Shown here one piece after another: positions 61,335 through 64,000 of a stretch of 64,000 nt of DNA; position 1 is the first letter of the stretch, and each line of letters opens with the position of its first letter. Source of the DNA: Clostridium_AM sp900759715. Its GTDB lineage: Bacteria > Bacillota > Clostridia > Clostridiales > Clostridiaceae. The translations under genes were made by a program, and so were the position numbers. The notes beneath the pieces are model-generated. The model made no database searches. It was not told where the DNA came from and saw only the letters and a program-made list of their open reading frames with translations. The DNA is taken from positions 1-64,000 of the forward strand of contig CAAEXF010000139.1 of NCBI GenBank assembly GCA_900759715.1. The letters run 5' to 3'.

Positions 61335-61610
61335 TTCTGATAAAAAGAAAACATAAATAATATAGCAAGTTAGACCAATAAAGGATGTGCCTAATTCATT
61401 GGCTAGAATACCTATTTCACTCCATTTGTTAATATATGGAGCTTCAGTTTTTAATTTTAAATAATCTATTAAATTTATATAATAAATTCCATATTTTATA
61501 TGATATAATAAAATATATTGAAGTAGAAGTGTACGTATGTTTTGAAAGGTTATTACCAACACTTCTAGCAATGTCTAAAGAATTAATAATATTATATGGA
61601 GGGAAAAGCT
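61335..61610. other. Intergenic region after the helicase gene
   Basis: About 275 AT-rich bases without a clear terminator. A minus-strand open frame (61287-61571) overlaps the helicase end, lacks a ribosome binding site and is not called. The promoter of the WG-repeat gene is expected here. Confidence 0.35.
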
Positions 61611-63299
61611 TTGAAAAGAAAGATTAAGTGGTATTCTAGTTTACTTTTTATTTGTTTTATGGCATTTTATATAATTTTCATTTATAAAATACCATATAAA
61701 GCATTGGCAAAAGAAAATATCCAGTACACAAACATCGATAAAAATGACATATTTGATAACATGTACAATTTTGAAGAAGGATTATTAAAAATACAAAAAG
61801 GTGCCGTTTATGGCTTAGTAGATAGTACAGGAAAAGTTATCATAACTCCACAATTTAATAGTATTGATTCTTTTAATAAAGGTTTTGCTAAGGTGAAAAT
61901 AGGGACAAAGTATGGTTTGATAGATAGAACTGGAAAACTTATAGTGCAACCTCAATTTGATAATATATATGATTTTCAAGAAGGATTAGCTGAAGTAAGT
62001 ATTGGTTCGAAGTGGGGTTTTGTGGATAGGGCAGGAAATGTTGTTGTTGAACCGCAGTTTGAGCAGGTATATGGATTTAATGAGGGCATGGCTAGGGTTA
62101 GAAAAGACGGTAAATACGGTTTCATAGATAAAACAGGTAAGTTTGTTATTGAGCCTCAATTTGATGATGCATATGATTTTCAGGATGATAGAACTGCTGT
62201 AAAGAAGAATGAAGTATGGTGGGTAATAGATAAAAGTGGCAGTCTTATTCAATCATGGATGGATGAAATAAAACCTCTTCAAGATGGTCTAGCAGCCATC
62301 AAAACAGAAGGAAAATGGGGACTAATGAATAAAGACGGAAAAGTGATTATCGAGCCTCAATTTGATAATATGCGTTTCTTAAATAAAGACCTAATTGCAG
62401 CTTCAAAAAACACTAAGTGGGGTCTTATAGATAAGCATGGTAATATTATAGTGGATATGTATTATGACAGTATAGCTACTACAAATGGAGATTTGTTAAT
62501 AATGCAAAAAGATGGAGTATATGGCCTTATGGATGGTTCAGGCAAGATTATTACACAACCTAAGTTTAATTACATAGGTAATTTTCAAGATGATAGAGCT
62601 ATTGTGTTGTATCATCAAAGATACTATTTCATAAATAAAAACGGAGAAGTTAACTTAAAGCCTAAATTTGATACTATATATGATTTTCATAACGGGCTTG
62701 CTAGGGTATTTGATGGCTCAAAATATGGATTTATAAACAAATATGGGCAAACTGTCATTGAACCTAAATTTAACTATGCATCTGATTTCAATGAGGGCAC
62801 AGCTTTAGTAGAACTAGATGGAAAACTAGGAGTTATAGATAGATTAGGAAGTACTGTTGTTGAGGTGAAAAATGATTATGCATCTAACTTTGAACAAGGA
62901 TTAACCGTAGTAAAAAAGGATGACAAATATAATATTACAAAAAATGAAGGTATAAAATTTATTGAAAATAAAGGGGCAGTTGATCCATCTAAGGAGTGGA
63001 AAGTTAGGTTTAATATGCCAATTGATAGTAATAATGAGGATAATGTTAATGTAGATGATAAAACTTTTGATTACAGTAATATATCAGATAACATAGAAGT
63101 TAAAGATAGTAAAGGTAATATTGTAGACGTATCTTTTCAATTTGAAGATCCATGCACTGTAATTATAAAACCACCATCATCTGGATATGAAAAGGGTCAA
63201 GTATATAATATTACAGTAATAAATGGAATTAGAACAAAGAATGGAAAGGTATTACAACCTAAAGTTACATTAATGAGTTTTCAGGTAAGTGATAACTAA
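61611..63299 (+). CDS. Exported WG-repeat protein with C-terminal Ig-like domain
   Basis: A 562-residue protein. A membrane or signal segment lies at residues 8-28 (YSSLLFICFMAFYIIFIYKI). About eleven WG repeats follow (residues 50-450), each with a core like YGLVDSTGKVIITPQF, WGFVDRAGNVVVEPQF or YGFIDKTGKFVIEPQF. From about 460 to the end there is an SbsA/Ig-like domain (WKVRFNMPIDSNN, YNITVINGIRTKNGKVLQP) akin to those in the S-layer protein. It is probably surface-exposed and anchored by its N-terminus. An in-frame ATG at 61596 overlaps the ribosome binding site GGAGGG, so TTG 61611 is the start. Function unknown; WG repeats are usually taken as binding modules. Confidence 0.82.
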   Translation: MKRKIKWYSSLLFICFMAFYIIFIYKIPYKALAKENIQYTNIDKNDIFDNMYNFEEGLLKIQKGAVYGLVDSTGKVIITPQFNSIDSFNKGFAKVKIGTKYGLIDRTGKLIVQPQFDNIYDFQEGLAEVSIGSKWGFVDRAGNVVVEPQFEQVYGFNEGMARVRKDGKYGFIDKTGKFVIEPQFDDAYDFQDDRTAVKKNEVWWVIDKSGSLIQSWMDEIKPLQDGLAAIKTEGKWGLMNKDGKVIIEPQFDNMRFLNKDLIAASKNTKWGLIDKHGNIIVDMYYDSIATTNGDLLIMQKDGVYGLMDGSGKIITQPKFNYIGNFQDDRAIVLYHQRYYFINKNGEVNLKPKFDTIYDFHNGLARVFDGSKYGFINKYGQTVIEPKFNYASDFNEGTALVELDGKLGVIDRLGSTVVEVKNDYASNFEQGLTVVKKDDKYNITKNEGIKFIENKGAVDPSKEWKVRFNMPIDSNNEDNVNVDDKTFDYSNISDNIEVKDSKGNIVDVSFQFEDPCTVIIKPPSSGYEKGQVYNITVINGIRTKNGKVLQPKVTLMSFQVSDN

Positions 63300-63401
63300 T
63301 GGAATTCCCATTATATGGTCAAAATGGATTATGTTGTGACTTTGAACGAAAATCTATATTGTGATAGAATAAGCTAGTAAAGATAGAGGGAGTGAGTTAA
63401 C

Positions 63402-63809
63402 ATGAAACAATTAAAAAAGAACTTAATAACAGTATCTGTAATATTAACTTTACTTGTATCTGTGTCAGGATGCTCTTTTACAAATAGCGCTTCAAAGTCA
63501 AAAACTGGCAATGATACAAAGCAAGCAGCACAGAATTCTAAAAGTGGTGATGATTCCAGTTTAGAACAGGATACCAAGAAGACGAAACAACTTAAGAAAG
63601 AAAAGGAAGTATTAGACGGTAAGGTTTATATTAGAAATAATGTAGCAACAGCAACTATGGTAATAAAAGATAGCGTAAGCGAAAGTGATGCTAAAGCTTT
63701 AGCAGATAAGTATGCTAAGGAATTGAAAAAAACTCATAAAGATATGAAAGTAAATGTACAGGCAGTTCAAAAGGGAAAGAATATTGCTGATATAACAATA
63801 GAAAAGTAA
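63402..63809 (+). CDS. Small lipoprotein of unknown function
   Basis: A 135-residue exported lipoprotein. Signal helix then lipobox SVSGC (Cys24). A Ser/Asn/Lys/Asp-rich flexible linker (25-70) leads to a compact domain (about 70-135) with DGKVYIRNNVATATMVIKDS, ADKYAKELKKTHKDMKVNVQ and ADITIEK, an alternating beta-alpha-beta pattern. It is tethered to the outer membrane face. I do not recognise the domain. RBS GAGGGAG. A terminator at 63819-63856 follows. Confidence 0.75.
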   Translation: MKQLKKNLITVSVILTLLVSVSGCSFTNSASKSKTGNDTKQAAQNSKSGDDSSLEQDTKKTKQLKKEKEVLDGKVYIRNNVATATMVIKDSVSESDAKALADKYAKELKKTHKDMKVNVQAVQKGKNIADITIEK

Positions 63810-63818
63810 ATATTAAAG

Positions 63819-63856
63819 TGGCCTCTAGTGTTTTAAAATACTAGAGGTCATTTTAA
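63819..63856 (+). terminator. Terminator after the lipoprotein gene
   Basis: TGGCCTCTAGT pairs with ACTAGAGGTCA (one G-T pair) around GTTTTAAAAT, then TTTTAAT. Confidence 0.8.
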
Positions 63857-63988
63857 TATAGTCAATACAGCAGAAAATTTGATTTAATTTGTAATGGCTT
63901 TTTATATACAAAAAGTATTTATAAGTTTTTAGTTTATGGTACAATATAGCTATATTACATTATTGAGGAAGATGGGAGGAAGTAAATA

Positions 63989-64000
63989 ATGAAAAAGTTT
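63989..64000 (+). CDS. Start of a gene cut by the window end
   Basis: ATG at 63989 (MKKF) lies eight bases behind a strong GGGAGGA (63974-63980). Only four codons are inside the window. The Lys-rich start would suit a signal peptide, but nothing more can be said. Confidence 0.5.

Noticed and set aside
61287..61571. Minus-strand open frame of 94 codons overlapping the helicase end
   Set aside because: Overlaps a real gene, has no ribosome binding site and no recognisable family; the hydrophobic stretch is expected in AT-rich DNA.
1..64000. CRISPR arrays, rRNA and tRNA genes
   Set aside because: No regularly spaced direct repeats and no recognisable rRNA or tRNA stretch were found; the repeats seen are palindromic elements and protein-coding domain repeats.

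Overview
The window looks like chromosome of a spore-forming, anaerobic, low-GC Firmicute, most likely Clostridium sensu stricto. The DNA is strongly AT-rich with purine-rich ribosome binding sites. It carries spore-germination and coat genes (cwlJ-gerQ, a CotF-like pair), an agrBD peptide-signalling locus, cell-wall-binding-repeat (CWB2) surface proteins and an M18 aminopeptidase of clostridial type. The species cannot be fixed from sequence alone. No rRNA, tRNA, CRISPR array, transposase or integrase was seen.

Layout. 1-520: part of a large palindromic repeat, then a structured leader before an amino-acid antiporter (yjeM-like). 2.1-9.6 kb: aminopeptidase, PP2C-like phosphatase, agr locus (membrane protein, agrB, a 45-codon agrD, orphan histidine kinase), acetate transporter, cvfB. 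9.8-15.3 kb: 5-oxoproline module (DUF969/DUF979 transporter, pcp, gamma-glutamylcyclotransferase-like), Crp/Fnr regulator, TtcA-like protein, AhpD-like protein. 15.3-21 kb: second large palindrome, lipoyl-domain dihydrolipoyl dehydrogenase with lipoate ligase, polar amino-acid ABC transporter. 21.2-25 kb: spore genes on the minus strand, third large palindrome, degV. 25.5-31 kb: two CWB2 proteins, the second a 1235-residue S-layer-type protein.

31.4-56.7 kb is one surface-glycan cluster on the plus strand: an O-antigen-ligase-type protein, rmlA/C/B/D (dTDP-L-rhamnose), wzm/wzt ABC exporter, hddA/gmhA/hddC-gmhB (GDP-D-glycero-D-manno-heptose), an aminotransferase, acyltransferase and FdtA-like protein (a 3-amino-3,6-dideoxyhexose branch), several glycosyltransferases, a GtrB/GtrA pair and a polyprenyl-phosphate sugar-1-phosphate transferase. 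Gene content and position beside the S-layer gene match S-layer glycosylation clusters of other Gram-positives. I infer that it builds a rhamnose/heptose glycan on undecaprenyl phosphate, exports it through Wzm/Wzt and transfers it to the surface protein. Broken genes inside it (a GT2 stub, a methyltransferase stub, a wzt tail) show recent reshuffling.

56.9-61.3 kb is a compact module of three tiny conserved proteins (DUF1659, DUF2922, YvrJ), two sigma-factor-like proteins, a DnaD-like protein and a DnaB-type helicase, without other phage genes. 61.6-64 kb holds a WG-repeat surface protein, a lipoprotein and the start of another gene.

Most unusual points: a family of about 230-290 bp palindromes whose arms covary; the agrBD locus without agrC/agrA; a C-terminal domain shared by a GT2 enzyme and a membrane GT-C-like protein; a three-domain 1234-residue glycan enzyme; and the double-sigma/YvrJ/replication module, in which one sigma gene seems to start at ATA.
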